Below, one piece after another: positions 1-10,901 of a stretch of 64,000 bases of DNA. Source of the stretch: Umbelopsis isabellina (taxonomy: Eukaryota; Mucoromycota; Umbelopsidomycetes; Umbelopsidales; Umbelopsidaceae); the NCBI GenBank assembly GCA_016758905.1, contig JAEPQZ010000016.1, positions 372,001 through 436,000 on the forward strand, read 5' to 3'. Position 1 is the first letter of the stretch. Every line of letters starts with the position of its first letter. The notes under the pieces are model-generated. The model had not been told where the DNA came from and ran no database searches. It worked only from the letters and a program-made list of their open reading frames with translations. The position numbers and the translations under genes were made by a program.

Positions 1-1
1 G

Positions 2-490
2 GTGGTGGCTCTCAAACCAAGGTGGATGCGTCTTTCGACAAGGCTTTTGGGAAGGATAGGCATGATTAGCATTCAATCTGCTCCTATGTCTGTCCCAAGA
101 TTTGAATTTCCACAAATTTACTTAAATGATAAGACAGTCAAGCAGATAAACCAGCCTAAATCAGCGTCATACACTCGAGATCTATTCTGCACACTCACCT
201 GGGATATCAAGTTTGTTGGTGGACAACTTCTTCACAAAGCAACGTCACGCAAAATTACAGATCACGTCTACTTCTTTGCAGTGTATTACCGAGTAGTACA
301 TCAGGAAGTATGTGCTCATGTTATGGGCGGTACAAAGTGGATATTCCTTGGCACGGCATTTGCTCATGCTTATAGAGTGTCTGGAATCAAGCTTGGCGAG
401 CGACCTATTACTCTAGAATTCGAGGTACGGGCTTTCGATCATTTCGGAAAGCAATTGGCTAAACCTGCATGTTTAAATATTACGTTGTAA
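2..490 (+). CDS. 3' end of an unidentified gene (partial)
   Basis: An open frame runs from the left edge to a TAA at 488-490 and codes for about 160 residues. The gene's start lies outside the window. The sequence is not low complexity: it mixes beta-type hydrophobic stretches (for example WIFLGTAFAHAYRV) with charged turns, and no family motif is recognisable. No clear splice sites interrupt it, so it is probably the last exon. Its stop lies only 33 bp from the stop of the convergent reductase-acyltransferase gene, so the two 3' UTRs must overlap. I do not assign a function. Confidence 0.55.
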   Translation: MVALKPRWMRLSTRLLGRIGMISIQSAPMSVPRFEFPQIYLNDKTVKQINQPKSASYTRDLFCTLTWDIKFVGGQLLHKATSRKITDHVYFFAVYYRVVHQEVCAHVMGGTKWIFLGTAFAHAYRVSGIKLGERPITLEFEVRAFDHFGKQLAKPACLNITL

Positions 491-523
491 AAATGGTGGA
501 ATGATTTATTGTTGAATATATAT

Positions 524-3500
524 TCATGAGTTCAAATTGTACACCTCCGAAATTCTTCTTGTTTGCTTTGGAGACGACATTTTCAGTGCATACACCAGCT
601 GTATCATATCGTCTTCCTCCTTAGAAAGTGGTACTCCATGTTGAGAAGCATAACTTTCATCTGCTCGCAAAATACTCTTAATTTGTCTGCGGCATTTCAG
701 GAAAACTTGTGCGTTCTGATGATAACTTTCAGTGTGTGAAGCAGCATCGTAACGAAGCAGTTCAATGTCGTTGCAAAGTTGGGAGATTTTAAATAGTCGC
801 CCGACGGAAGCTGTCATATCATCAATCTCATCCTTTTCGGATTTCAGCTTTTCCTAATCATAAAGACAACATGAGTAAGCCATACAGACAAAGCAAGAGA
901 GCAAGAGATAACATTTTCTACCTGTTGAGATTCTGACACAGGCAGATTTTCAATCTCCTCAGTGGTATCAACTTTAGGTTTTGGTACAGTGGCAGCTGTC
1001 AAGAGATCCTCATTGGTATTGATGCCCAATTCCAAAAGCAATATTTGAGCATCTGGTGTAAGTTTCTCTTTGCCATGGACTTGATTAAGGCAGTCAAGTG
1101 CAAGGAAAGCATGCACCGCGTAGTCGCTAATTTCAGTAGACAGAACTTCACGATAAAACGTGCGTCTGCCGCTGAGAAGATGAGTGGCAATCCATTGAGT
1201 GAGGATAGGCACGAGCTTGCGTGGGATGTATGGGAGATCTTCGAGAGCTGACAAAGAGCAAAGTGTGATCCAATAAGCTATAGAAAGTTCAAATTTAGTC
1301 TGGTGCCTCTTTTCATGCATCATGTTGGTATTTGACTTACAATCAAGGGTGGGGTATAATAGCGATGCGAGAAGGCAAATTTTATCATGTTCGACAGCAT
1401 CCGTCTCAGATGTGATGAGCCGGTCAAAAGTGTCTTCCTTATCGGCTGACTTCTTTAGAATGTCTTTGTTTTGGAAGAGGGACACAAGTTGATCGAACAT
1501 CTATATTACATGGTTAGCACACAATATATACACTAATGAACGAGCAGCACTTAACAATATATTTTACCTGATCATCATCCCAAGTAAAATCAAATTGCAG
1601 TCGGAAGAGGCTAGATAATAATTTAAACCTGTCAGAAAGTTGTTGACGTGTGACAGTAGCCGTAGAGAAGGACAGGTAGACGATCGACATCATCGCATCA
1701 GGGAATAGATAATTTAGCAGCTGGTTTGCAGAGTAAGATAGAGCGAGCACATTATCAGCATGATCCACTACACGAATAGTAGATTTGTCCGATATGTGCT
1801 TATCATCAATGGTGATATTCTTATGTCCATCCAAAAGTCGCAAGGAATAGAATATCACAGAATCTATATCTTCTCCATCGTGCCAGTCAACATAAACATC
1901 CTTTTTGCGAAGCTCCGAGCATAGCCATTCGAGTCGGTCTTTGACAATGCCAAGTTGGATGCCGTTGTTGGCTCTACCACTCAGCAATATAGCTGCTACA
2001 AGTGAGACTGGACTAACACACGCACTCTCACGTTGTCCCTTCTGTATGGCTTTCACTATACGTTCTGACAATGATGACAAGCCTTTAGATGTATCATACG
2101 AGGGAGATTTTTGTGTCTTTGCGTCATCAGCAACCTCCTGAACGCTAACACATTCTCCTACGTTTACGAACACACGGCCATACTTGCCATTGCGCGGTTG
2201 CTCCGTTTCTTTATGTCTTCCTGCCAGGGATGCGCTGGGCTTGGGAAGCAATAATGGGACAGACAGATTGTTTGAGGTTGAATGTGGCTTCTGATCAAGA
2301 ACTTGGTCAATCAGCACCGAAAGTTCGGGAGCGCTTTCGTAGACAATATTGATTGGTACGAACACAACATCTTGACCAACAACTTTTTTTAATGTGGGCG
2401 ACTGAGGAGATTCTGGGTTGGGGCAAGGATAGCTCTGGTCTTGATTTCTCTCCAGGGCAGCTTCCAAAACCATGCCGACTAACCCATCATCATAGGCTTT
2501 TTGGGCTTGTCCACTGCGAGAGCGAGCTTTCTCTATCATAATGGACAAAGCGCCGTGTTCCCGAAGCATCACTTGCGTGTAAGCAGCAGTCACGGCGTTA
2601 TTCAAAGGTGATCTGCTTTCGGGATTACGCTTCACAAAAAATGTGCCCATGATGCGCAAGACGTCAGAAATTGGACCCAACAGACCCAAAGCTGTCGACA
2701 GACTTGTTAATAAAAATCGAAAATATCATATGTCATATTAGACTGCTTACCTTCATCACAAGCGATAGCAGGGACTGGAAGTTTGTATCGCAAGGTAATG
2801 TACCAGACAATCAAATTGTCCATCAAGGATTTTGATGTCGGTACATAGACGACCGTTCTTCCAGCAATTGCTCTCTTAAGCTAATAGTATATGGTCAGTA
2901 TAATATTTTTAAAATGGCTTTTCAATGTATTCAATTACCTTGGAAATGTCTTGCTCTCTTATTTGAACACTTTCAAACAACTTTTGTAAAAGAAGGTGTA
3001 AGAAATGTCCAGCAAACCATACGTATGCTAATTGAGTTCTCTCTTTCATGCGTTGGAATAGCTTTATAGCTTCGCCAACAACGGTCTGCTGTGGAACACC
3101 TGAGCTCTCAGTGATCTGACACAGGGTGGTTAGTCACAATTCAGGAGTTTTCAATGCGTTCAATGTAAGTTGAAATATTATCTTACTTGTTTGATACAGG
3201 CGCCAACTCTACGATCATTCAACACATCAATTTTTACGACATCATCGTTATCACCTATTTGTGCTCTCCAGCGACCCAATTCTTGACCGCGCTCATTGAT
3301 AGCCTGGCCGTTGGTCAATACTTCTGAGTCGTCATGACACCAGTCGTCAAGACTCGTGTCAAAATCAGCGACCCATTCTTCCTGCAATCTCCTATCTCTA
3401 TGGCGATCGGTGTTTTCTAGGGATTGCAACACCTGCGAAAGCATGCGTTGGGAACGCTTCTCAATATCTGTAGTGCTGAAGAGGATAGATTCCACCTGCT

Positions 3501-5421
3501 TATCAATTGCCAGATTTTGGAAGCCGAGCATTTTGGTATGAGTAGCGCAATCCCAACCTGGCGCACAACTGATAGTTCTTAAACCCTGGCTTTCTTGAGC
3601 AACATATAGATGTACGCCATGGTTGTAATGTTCAACATAAGTTGACCAATCCAAGTCTCGAAAGCTCTCAATATTGAATGCAGCATCACCTATCAGATAT
3701 CTTTGAATGTTCCACAAATTTCGGCAATCAAATGACCATGACCGCTTCAAAAATGGTTGATTGGCTGCCACAACTTGAGATGCAAAGTTGGTCATCTTGG
3801 TGACGGAATTCAAGTTCTTGTTATCGCCTGTGACAACGGCATTGGCGACCGATGAAATGGAGTTGGAGAGCTGATACTTCATAAAGAAACGAGCCTTGAA
3901 CATGGCCTTATTGCTTACAAAGTAGTCTTCGGATTTGGGGATTGCAACATTTGAGGTTCTCATCCAGTACTCTCGAATCCCATCATATATCTCTCTCCAA
4001 GTGACAGGATTCAGCACGCTTGCAGAAATTTGATAAATATAAGGAAATGTGGAAGTCGTTTCTGGTAATCGCTGTTGACCAGCATACGGCAACGCAAACT
4101 CTACACCAGGGTACTGAATCATGGCTGCTGCACCCAAAACTACTCGAGCAACATAATCAACTGGCACAATATCAGCTACTGAATCACCTTGGTTTGGCTG
4201 AAGAATTTGGAATCCTCGACCAGAGAGTAAGAATGTAGCATTTGCTCCAGTCAGCCCATCAGCCCATCCTGCCAAAGGCTCGTTGACGCTAGCTCCAAGC
4301 TGGGTAGGTCGGATGATGGCGATAGGCCACTGTGTTTTTCCTCCTTGCGCTTCGTCCACTCGATTCATCTCAGCGCGTTTAAGAATAAGTTGCTCGGTCA
4401 AAGCCTTGGTGAACAAATGAGTATTGGGATATATTGCCAATATCCTCTGTGTCATTTTAGGGATGTCTTGTAGTTCTAGAGATACTATTTCCTTGAGAAG
4501 CATTTCGGGATCTTCAAGCTCTGTAGGATAAACAAATTCTTGTACCTCGCCGTCAGGTAGATTTGAATTGACATATGCCGACGAGATATGAATGAAAGCC
4601 TGCATCTTCTCACATTCGTCAACTAAATCAATCAGTCGAAGGGTTCCTAGAGTATTGGTCTCTAAAGAAAGATCCAGTCTTTCATCATGATCCATAGAAG
4701 CGGCACAATGTATGACCACATTGACATTCTTGATAATACCATCTCTATCCTCTGGCGAAATGGATAGTTCAGGGGATATAAGGTCGCATGCTACTGGTAT
4801 AATTTTGCTAGCAACAATAGCATCAAACCGCTTGTGACCGATCTTGCGGCGTAGCGAAGTAAAGGCTGGATCACTCAAAATCTCACTTTGAAGCCTTTCA
4901 TGTGGCCTACCAATCTTGCGTTTGCTGTTACCATACCGAATCAGAAGGTAGATCTTGTCAAGATCAGTCTGAAGAGCATCTATCAGCTTCCAAAGGATCG
5001 TCTTGCCTAAGAAGCCAGTAGATCCGGTAATCAAAATACTTTTTCCTCTATAAAACTCTAGAGCAGATTGCTTTGCAAGCCCTTCGGGTTTATGGATTCC
5101 CAGGTTATTGATGTTGCTGATTTGCAGGCTGTCAGTTACTGTTTCAGATGTGTTGACCTCTTCTTCAGCAGCTGAGGCTTCATGATCGGGCTCATAATCA
5201 GAGCTTTCTTTCTCTACAATTCTGTCTGGTTCACTCTCCGGTTGTATAGTGGTGGTATCTTCGCGAGGCTCTTCACTTTGTACTTGCTCGTCTTGAGAGG
5301 CAGTTTCGGGCAGTACGTCGCTTTGGTGAGACACAGTTTCGGGTTGTTCGTCGTCAACTAAGGTAACTTCTTGGCTAGTTGGCTCCGAAGAAGGGAGTGC
5401 CGAATCTTCTGGACTTGACAT
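524..5421 (-). CDS. Fatty acyl-CoA reductase / glycerophosphate (DHAP) acyltransferase fusion
   Basis: Six exons (5421-3187, 3115-2939, 2880-2751, 2691-1568, 1500-922, 853-524) join in phase to about 1524 residues. Residues 1-100 are an acidic Ser/Glu-rich tail. A reductase domain follows, with the Rossmann motif GSTGFLG at 133-139 and a sterile-type C-terminal part to about 700. From about 800 comes a PlsB/GNPAT-type acyltransferase: a VPTSKSLMD block, the GTFFVKR block, an ARSRSG block and a VPINIVYE block. Fusions of this order are known from Tetrahymena (TtFARAT), where one protein makes fatty alcohol and 1-acyl-DHAP for ether lipids. Two key residues differ: the reductase YxxxK tyrosine is His335 and the acyltransferase HX4D histidine is Ser820. 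I see no PTS1 at the C terminus. The architecture call is strong; activity is uncertain. Confidence 0.85.
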
Positions 5422-5596
5422 GTGTTTTTGAGATTGAAACGAAAAGCAACGCGCTATTCAAAGGTGCAAGTGCCAAGTGCAATATTTCATTACTCGGGCT
5501 CTAAAATTGGGCACAGCCCCGATTCTAAATTTCAGCCTTACCCACAAAAGCCACCACAGTGATTTTGTCGATTAGAGAACAAGCAATCTATAGAAC

Positions 5597-6528
5597 ATGA
5601 CCGAGACAAAGGACGAAGCAAACTCATCAGCGGTATGAACAATTTGAATTGCGTGCTTAATTGTCAAGGGCAAAGCTATAGTGCTTGTCAGCTGCAATTA
5701 AATGTGTTGATTAATAACATCAGACTAATCAATCTTTCATTTCCTCAGCAGCCTCAAAACTCGCCTGCCACCCGGCAAAAGTATGAAGAGGCTAAACAAG
5801 AACTACAAGCTTTACTAAGCCGCAAAAAGCAAGTTGACAATAACCTTGTAAGTTTTCCACACCATTTCTCATATTCTGTGATTGCATCGCGCCGAACTGA
5901 CATGCTATGCACAGGCAAATCTAGAACACTCTATATATCTTTTTGAAGGCTCTTATTTGGAGGACACACAGCAGAATGGAAATATTATCAGAGGGTTTGA
6001 TGGCTATTTGACGAATAGGCCTGATAAGAAGAAGCAGAAGTTCACGGAATTCGACCGATTGTTCTCATTATCGTCGTCCACGTACCAAAAGGTTAGGCAT
6101 ATGGACTGGGACAACAAATAGCTCTCTTTATGGCTACCGGCACCACTATTCTCTTTTGTCAAAGGAATGAAGAGCCATTGGATTTTATGTTCACTTCTGA
6201 TAGTCTCTTGATACCCTGCCAATCTTGCTTTGTTACAAATGTCTTTTCTGTTATATATATTTCAATTTATTAATTTTCCTTTGTCGCACAATAACAACTT
6301 TTGATTTGAACTGAAAGTGAGATGGACTACTATGCTCATAATTGTATTGTTTTATCTGAATTTCACAAACCTTATATATAGACTATATCATCAAAGAAAA
6401 ACAAGCAAGACACCGAGCATAACAATTTTACTTCACATCGAAGGGAGAGGCGGATGCACCTCTGGAGAGATCACCACCGGAACAGTAGCCAGCTGAGCTC
6501 TCAAGAAAGCGACACGGATGAAGATTAA
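5597..6528 (+). CDS. EAF6: EAF6/MEAF6-like subunit of NuA4-type histone acetyltransferase
   Basis: Four exons are proposed (5597-5632, 5749-5847, 5915-6091, 6382-6528), giving about 152 residues. The core has the family pattern: a short coiled coil (about 15-45), then [23 protein letters not shown] and a [13 protein letters not shown] block, matching human MEAF6. The family bridges the acetyltransferase module of NuA4 (and MOZ/HBO1 complexes in animals). Without the last exon the frame runs from TYQK into a stop at 6121. A longer last intron (290 nt) leads instead to a Lys/Arg/Ser-rich exon ending in ESDTDED, which resembles the basic-acidic MEAF6 tail, so I prefer the four-exon model. It is divergent from the reductase-acyltransferase gene across 175 bp. 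Confidence 0.85.
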
Positions 6529-6828
6529 GCTTCAAAAGCAGGGAAACTTATTGCAATTGTACAGATAGTACTATTGAGATATGGCATACAGCATCAACTT
6601 GACCCCAATTTACGTGAATAATATTATCTTGATTGGACAAACTATTTGTCTGCGCGGACAAAATTGCCATCCGGTATAACAGCAGGTGCAACGGCTTGAG
6701 AGATGGGTAAACGGTTTAGCATCCAGTCGTCCGTTCTATCGTACATTGTGACGTTATTTCGTCGACTGTGAACCACGGTCGGTCGTTACTGTAGCTCCGA
6801 CCCAGGTCATTCATTGTATAAACTAGAC
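6529..6828. other. Intergenic, EAF6 to thioesterase
   Basis: This 300 bp gap holds no convincing open frame or RNA gene. It must contain the EAF6 3' end and the promoter of the downstream thioesterase. No clear TATA box was seen. Confidence 0.6.
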
Positions 6829-7736
6829 ATGTCACCAGCAGCTGCCACAAAGGTAGCTCCATTTGTACAAAAAGTTCTCAAGGTATGGACTGTCTATGCT
6901 CTCAATTGAGACGCTGAACAGTACTATCGAGATTAACAGGCCCATTTTAGAACTTCCACGATGCTGGTGGTTTTGACGCACATTGTTTGTCCGGGGTAAG
7001 TTTGGGTTTCGGTTACTAGAGAAGTATGTTCGTCATATTACAAAGCAACCGATCATATTAAAATCAATTTTGCTTTACATCAATAGCTCAAAGTACTGAA
7101 CGCTGAGAATGGCAATATCCAGGCACAGTTTAAAGTTGAAAAGCATCATTTGGTAACTTTCAGTCCGATCAATGGGGTAATAAGCCATACAGTGTGGTGA
7201 TTGACTGCGTCCTTTATTATCAACAATCAATAGAATCGACTCAAATCTGTACATGGCGGCCTCCTTTCTACTGTGGTATGCTACAATATAATTATGCCGC
7301 TTGAATCTGTTTCAGTTGCTCACAGTTTATAGGTTGACATCGGAGGGTCCTTGGCCATTGCCTCCAAAGGGCTTTTTGCGACTGGCGTTAGCACCGACTT
7401 GAATATAACTTTTGTTTCTGGAGCTAAACTTGGACAAGTCCTCGATGTCGTATGTATCATCATCTTCTGATGTTCGATAAATCATGCTTTACTAAGAGCT
7501 TTATATTGAATTTGTAAATAGGATGCCAAATGTGTCAAGTTGGGAAGAACTTTGGCATTTACAGAAATCGATATTACCACAGAGGGCAAAGTTGGTGAGT
7601 GTTGCTGGGATGTAGGAAAAAAAGGAAATCCTTCTAATATATACCTCCTTCAGTGTGTCAAGGAAGACACACCAAGTTTGTTACTTTGGCATATGATCAT
7701 CCCGAGAATATCTTAAAATTGGATAGTAAGAAATAG
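6829..7736 (+). CDS. Hotdog-fold acyl-CoA thioesterase, ACOT13-like
   Basis: Seven very short exons (6829-6882, 6951-6995, 7087-7176, 7234-7275, 7333-7449, 7522-7594, 7654-7736) join in phase to about 167 residues, the normal size for this family. The signature SVHGGLLSTVVD corresponds to the HGG-x4-T-x2-D helix of human ACOT13/THEM2, and later segments (GVSTDLNITFVSGAKLG, LGRTLAFTEIDI, GRHTKF) align in order. The family hydrolyses medium- and long-chain acyl-CoA to free fatty acid and CoA, as a tetramer in cytosol or mitochondria. The second exon has two possible acceptors 10 nt apart; only the downstream TTAG gives a frame that keeps the FHDAGGFDAH sequence. No PTS1 or clear presequence is visible. 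Confidence 0.88.
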
Positions 7737-8083
7737 AACTCACCATTAGTTGCAAGATAAGATAGATGAATAATAAAATTTTGAATATTTCTGTATGTTA
7801 TCGTCATGATACAACTTTGGTGCTAACTTTGATATTGCGTTGATTACCGGCGATATTGCCGGTTAGCCAATATTCACCAGCATCCTTACCAATACATTTC
7901 CTTCACGCTGGGGGCAAGATGGATGTTGTGGCGACAGAGCTGCGAAATATCCACTTGTTGCACACAGTCAGACATTGAATTAAAAAAACACCATTTAATT
8001 ATTTAGAACCACTCTTAATATTACTAAAACATGATTGAGCTTGTTGCTGTATTTCAAAACAGGATTTACATCGTACGGTATCG
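7737..8083. other. Convergent intergenic region
   Basis: This 347 bp stretch lies between the 3' ends of the thioesterase (+) and PMP3 (-). It is AT-rich, with probable polyadenylation sequence on both strands and no coding signal. Confidence 0.6.
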
Positions 8084-8569
8084 TTATTCTGTCAAACTCG
8101 AATGAATACAATATAATCAAACCGGCAAAAAGGAAGTTCGAATTATATTTACCTGCATTGTTTGTGGCTCCGTATTGTACAGCATCGTTGGGATGCGATG
8201 GTATAGGTTGGTACGCCAACCCGCCAGATTCGATATCTTCAAAGTAGTCGTTATACTGACGAAGTTAAATTGGCTTAGATTGACGTTGGATTACCCGCAT
8301 GATGTATGATATTCTGTCAAGTTACCTTATGGACGATATAAAATGCATGAATGATTCCAGGAACTATGTCAAGTCAATAATGAGCAATGCAATTTTTTCA
8401 GAGTATATATAAGCGGAGAGTTTTTGCGATACATACTTGCACCCAGGCAGGTCAAACAGACATTGATAACGAAATCGGTTGTGCAGAGCCCTCTTCGGAT
8501 CCAAACAGCAACAGGAGGGAAAAAGAAGGCTATTACAAATAATGCAATGTCGCGTCCAGTGTATGGCAT
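8084..8569 (-). CDS. PMP3: PMP3-family plasma membrane proteolipid with C-terminal tail
   Basis: Four exons (8569-8437, 8363-8326, 8255-8153, 8088-8084) give about 92 residues. The core is the UPF0057/Pmp3 pattern: hydrophobic helix 1 with FFFPPVAVWIRRG, then a second helix with NVCLTCLGAIPGIIHAFYIV. Pmp3 proteins are tiny two-helix plasma membrane proteins that affect membrane potential and salt tolerance. Classical members have 50-60 residues; this one adds a hydrophilic tail of about 35 residues (LAYQPIPSHPND region), a form common in filamentous fungi. The last exon is only five bases (completing Glu plus the stop) and is the least certain part. It shares a 128 bp divergent promoter with the pseudouridine kinase gene. 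Confidence 0.88.
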
Positions 8570-8653
8570 AGTAGATTCAGTTTTAAGAAAGCCAAGAGAC
8601 AAGAGCCAAGGCACTTGTTCAACGCCTGGAAATAATTTATCTCAATCGCAGAA

Positions 8654-8659
8654 CACGTG
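8654..8659. promoter_or_regulatory. CACGTG palindrome in PMP3/pseudouridine kinase divergent promoter
   Basis: A perfect CACGTG lies in the 128 bp between two divergent start codons, 39 bp before the kinase ATG. This is the core E-box of bHLH factors such as Cbf1 or Pho4. Function is inferred from position only. Confidence 0.35.
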
Positions 8660-8697
8660 GCTCATGTATTAGCTTTCTCACTGTGTCGAATACCCGG

Positions 8698-10333
8698 ATG
8701 CTACTCAGGCAGCTAGTGAATGGAATAAGGCAGCATGCCCTCCCGCCAACAAAGCAGTTCAGTCGGCAACGTAAGTCCGATTCCCGTTGAAATGTTGGTT
8801 TGCTAGGGATTAATATAGCTTTGTGTATTTTCGCGAATAGTGCAGTCGCAGTCGAAGCCGCTGGTAAGTGAATATTGACGGCCCCAACCAATACAGAACG
8901 GCGATACAGAGAATTAATCTTTCTGAAGTTAATGGTTGTTGGAGGTACTGTAATGGATATAACCAGTACCTTCGCCACTGATTCAGGCGTGGACATTGAT
9001 ACTCCTCTGTCGTTTTTGTACACTTCTTGCCCTGGAGTTGTTCGACAGAGTCTGGGTGGTGTTGGTCGCAATGTTGCTGAGGCTGCATATAGAGCAGGAA
9101 CTGATACCCTGATGGTGTCTGCTGTTGGAAATGATCTTGCTTCAAACATGATTATGGAGGGTCTTACAGAGATCGGAATGGTAGACGGACTCTTTAATTT
9201 GGCATAGCAAATGTATCATATGCTAAATCGAGTTGGCTTCTGCTATAGAGGTGTGATGGCATAAGAAAATATGAAGGAGAGAGTACTGCTGTACGTATGA
9301 AAATTTGGTTCAAACAGAAGCTATTAATCATGAGCTAATTTGTTTGACATAGATCTACAACGCTCTTCATTCTCCGGATGGTCAATTGATAAGCGCAGTG
9401 GCAGACATGAATGTTTTCAAACGTATAGAAACTGAGCAGGTATACTAGAGCCATGAGTGCTCTTTGTCGGTACTTCGGTAGCCTAACGACTTTAATGCTA
9501 GGTCATAGAAGCAATTCAATCGCACCAACCCAATTTGATATGTTGTGATGGCAACATAGAATCAGACGTTCTTCGAGATACAGCAATTACAGCAAAAGGG
9601 CTGGATATACCTGGTAAGTTGAGTAGCATTTGCAAATTTCATAGATTTTCCCCTAACTATCAAACCAAGTGCATTTTGAGCCCACATCAATACCCAAATC
9701 ACTAAAGATTTTTGATGATCCTGCTACTGTACTGGCTGGCTCCATCAAATCCATATCACCTAATCATCATGAACTTGTAGCCATGTCGGAAGCTGCCAGA
9801 AAAGTACTCCCGCCCATTGAAGATGAACTAATTCGGAAGCAATTATCAGAAATGAAGGCTGATGGTAAATTCCTTAGTGATGAAAGTTATGAAGCCACGA
9901 TAATTAAGTTAATTTTCAATCAAGCAGAGTTGCCTGAAATAGCTCGCACATGCCTACCATATGCTATTTATCTTTCCCAATTTTTCAATGTCATTGTCAC
10001 CAAGATGGGACAGCATGGTTGTTTAATAGTAGGTCGAGAGCATGACCAACAAATTGTAAGGTATTTCCAAGCGCATGCTATTAAACCAGAAGAGATCAAG
10101 AGTGTCACCGGCGCTGGAGACAGGTAATATTCTGTTGATAATTTGTGTGGATTTATTATGAGTTGCTTGATTCAACCATCGATTACAGTTTTGTGGGGGT
10201 ACTGCTGGCTAACTTGACGAAGCAACTCGACTGCCTGGATAGCGTGCAGGATATAAGGTGGGATGATATTATACATCAATCTCAAAATGCGGCAATTCGA
10301 ACCCTTCAAAGCCATAATGCTGTGGGAGCTTAA
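8698..10333 (+). CDS. PfkB-family pseudouridine kinase, probably mitochondrial
   Basis: Eight exons (8698-8770, 8841-8863, 8929-9180, 9249-9290, 9353-9439, 9502-9613, 9670-10123, 10189-10333) give about 395 residues. The sugar-kinase fold is clear: VVGGTVMDI near the start, the PfkB glycine block SLGGVGRNVAEAAYRAG, a middle TAIYNALHSPDGQL block and the ATP/catalytic motif GAGDSFVG near the end. The TAIYN and AVADM blocks are those of pseudouridine kinases, which phosphorylate pseudouridine to its 5'-monophosphate. In many fungi this domain is the C-terminal half of a fusion with pseudouridine-5'-phosphate glycosidase; here it stands alone. The first 30 residues are Arg/Gln-rich with hydrophobic residues and no acidic residue, suggesting a mitochondrial presequence. 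Substrate is by family, not proven. Confidence 0.85.
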
Positions 10334-10802
10334 ATGGGCAGCTTACCGAGCGATTCAACAGAATGTGCAATGTCTCCTTTTAGAGATATGCTGGTCATGA
10401 GCAGCCTCAGCATATAAATGCAATGCCAACAGATAATCGAGGAAGTGGTTACGTTCGTGGCATATCTGCTCACTTTGCCAACACATCAACATGATTGGCA
10501 TCAATAAAAAAACCGGTGACTAGAATTATGCTTGCTTTCTAATATTTAATACATGTAGCCGAGGAGTCGCCTACACTAGAAGCCTGCAGTCTTATAAGTC
10601 TTGCAACCGTTAAATTCTGTAACTGAAAATTTGCCATAATAAAATCGCACTGGCCACCGCAGCGAATTAGTCTTCAGTATTGTAGCAGGTTGCCAAAGAT
10701 ATCATATATGACTCTCTTGCGATATGTGCTAAAACTTCTAGATCCAAACCACTGAAAAGTCCTGTGCAGTCAGGTAGAATTTCCGCGTCATGAGTTGAGG
10801 TG

Positions 10803-10812
10803 TGCGTACGCA
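10803..10812. promoter_or_regulatory. 10-bp palindrome TGCGTACGCA upstream of ECM29
   Basis: A perfect self-complementary site 90 bp before the ECM29 ATG. It shares the GCGTAC sequence with the larger palindrome 10 bp downstream. It is a possible site for a dimeric regulator; no known factor is assigned. Confidence 0.35.
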
Positions 10813-10821
10813 AACCGGCGG

Positions 10822-10835
10822 TGTACGCGCGTACA
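10822..10835. promoter_or_regulatory. 14-bp palindrome TGTACGCGCGTACA upstream of ECM29
   Basis: A perfect 14 bp palindrome, CpG-rich in otherwise AT-rich DNA, centred about 75 bp before the ECM29 ATG. It is paired with a related palindrome at 10803-10812. Regulatory function is inferred from symmetry and position. Confidence 0.4.
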
Positions 10836-10901
10836 TTGAAATTTAAAATGTGCCTTTGCGTGGCCAAGTAGTTCCGCTGTTGCCTTTGTAGAACTCGAAA
10901 T

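Larger units (their letters stand above)
10334..10901. other. Intergenic, ECM29 promoter region
   Basis: This 568 bp gap holds no ATG-started gene. Just before the ECM29 start it contains two CpG-rich palindromes that share a CGTAC core (annotated separately). Confidence 0.6.

Noticed and set aside
7081-7176. First impression of a mitochondrial porin in the multi-exon gene at 6.8-7.7 kb
   Set aside because: The full spliced product contains the HGG-x4-T-x2-D hotdog thioesterase motif and is too short for a porin.
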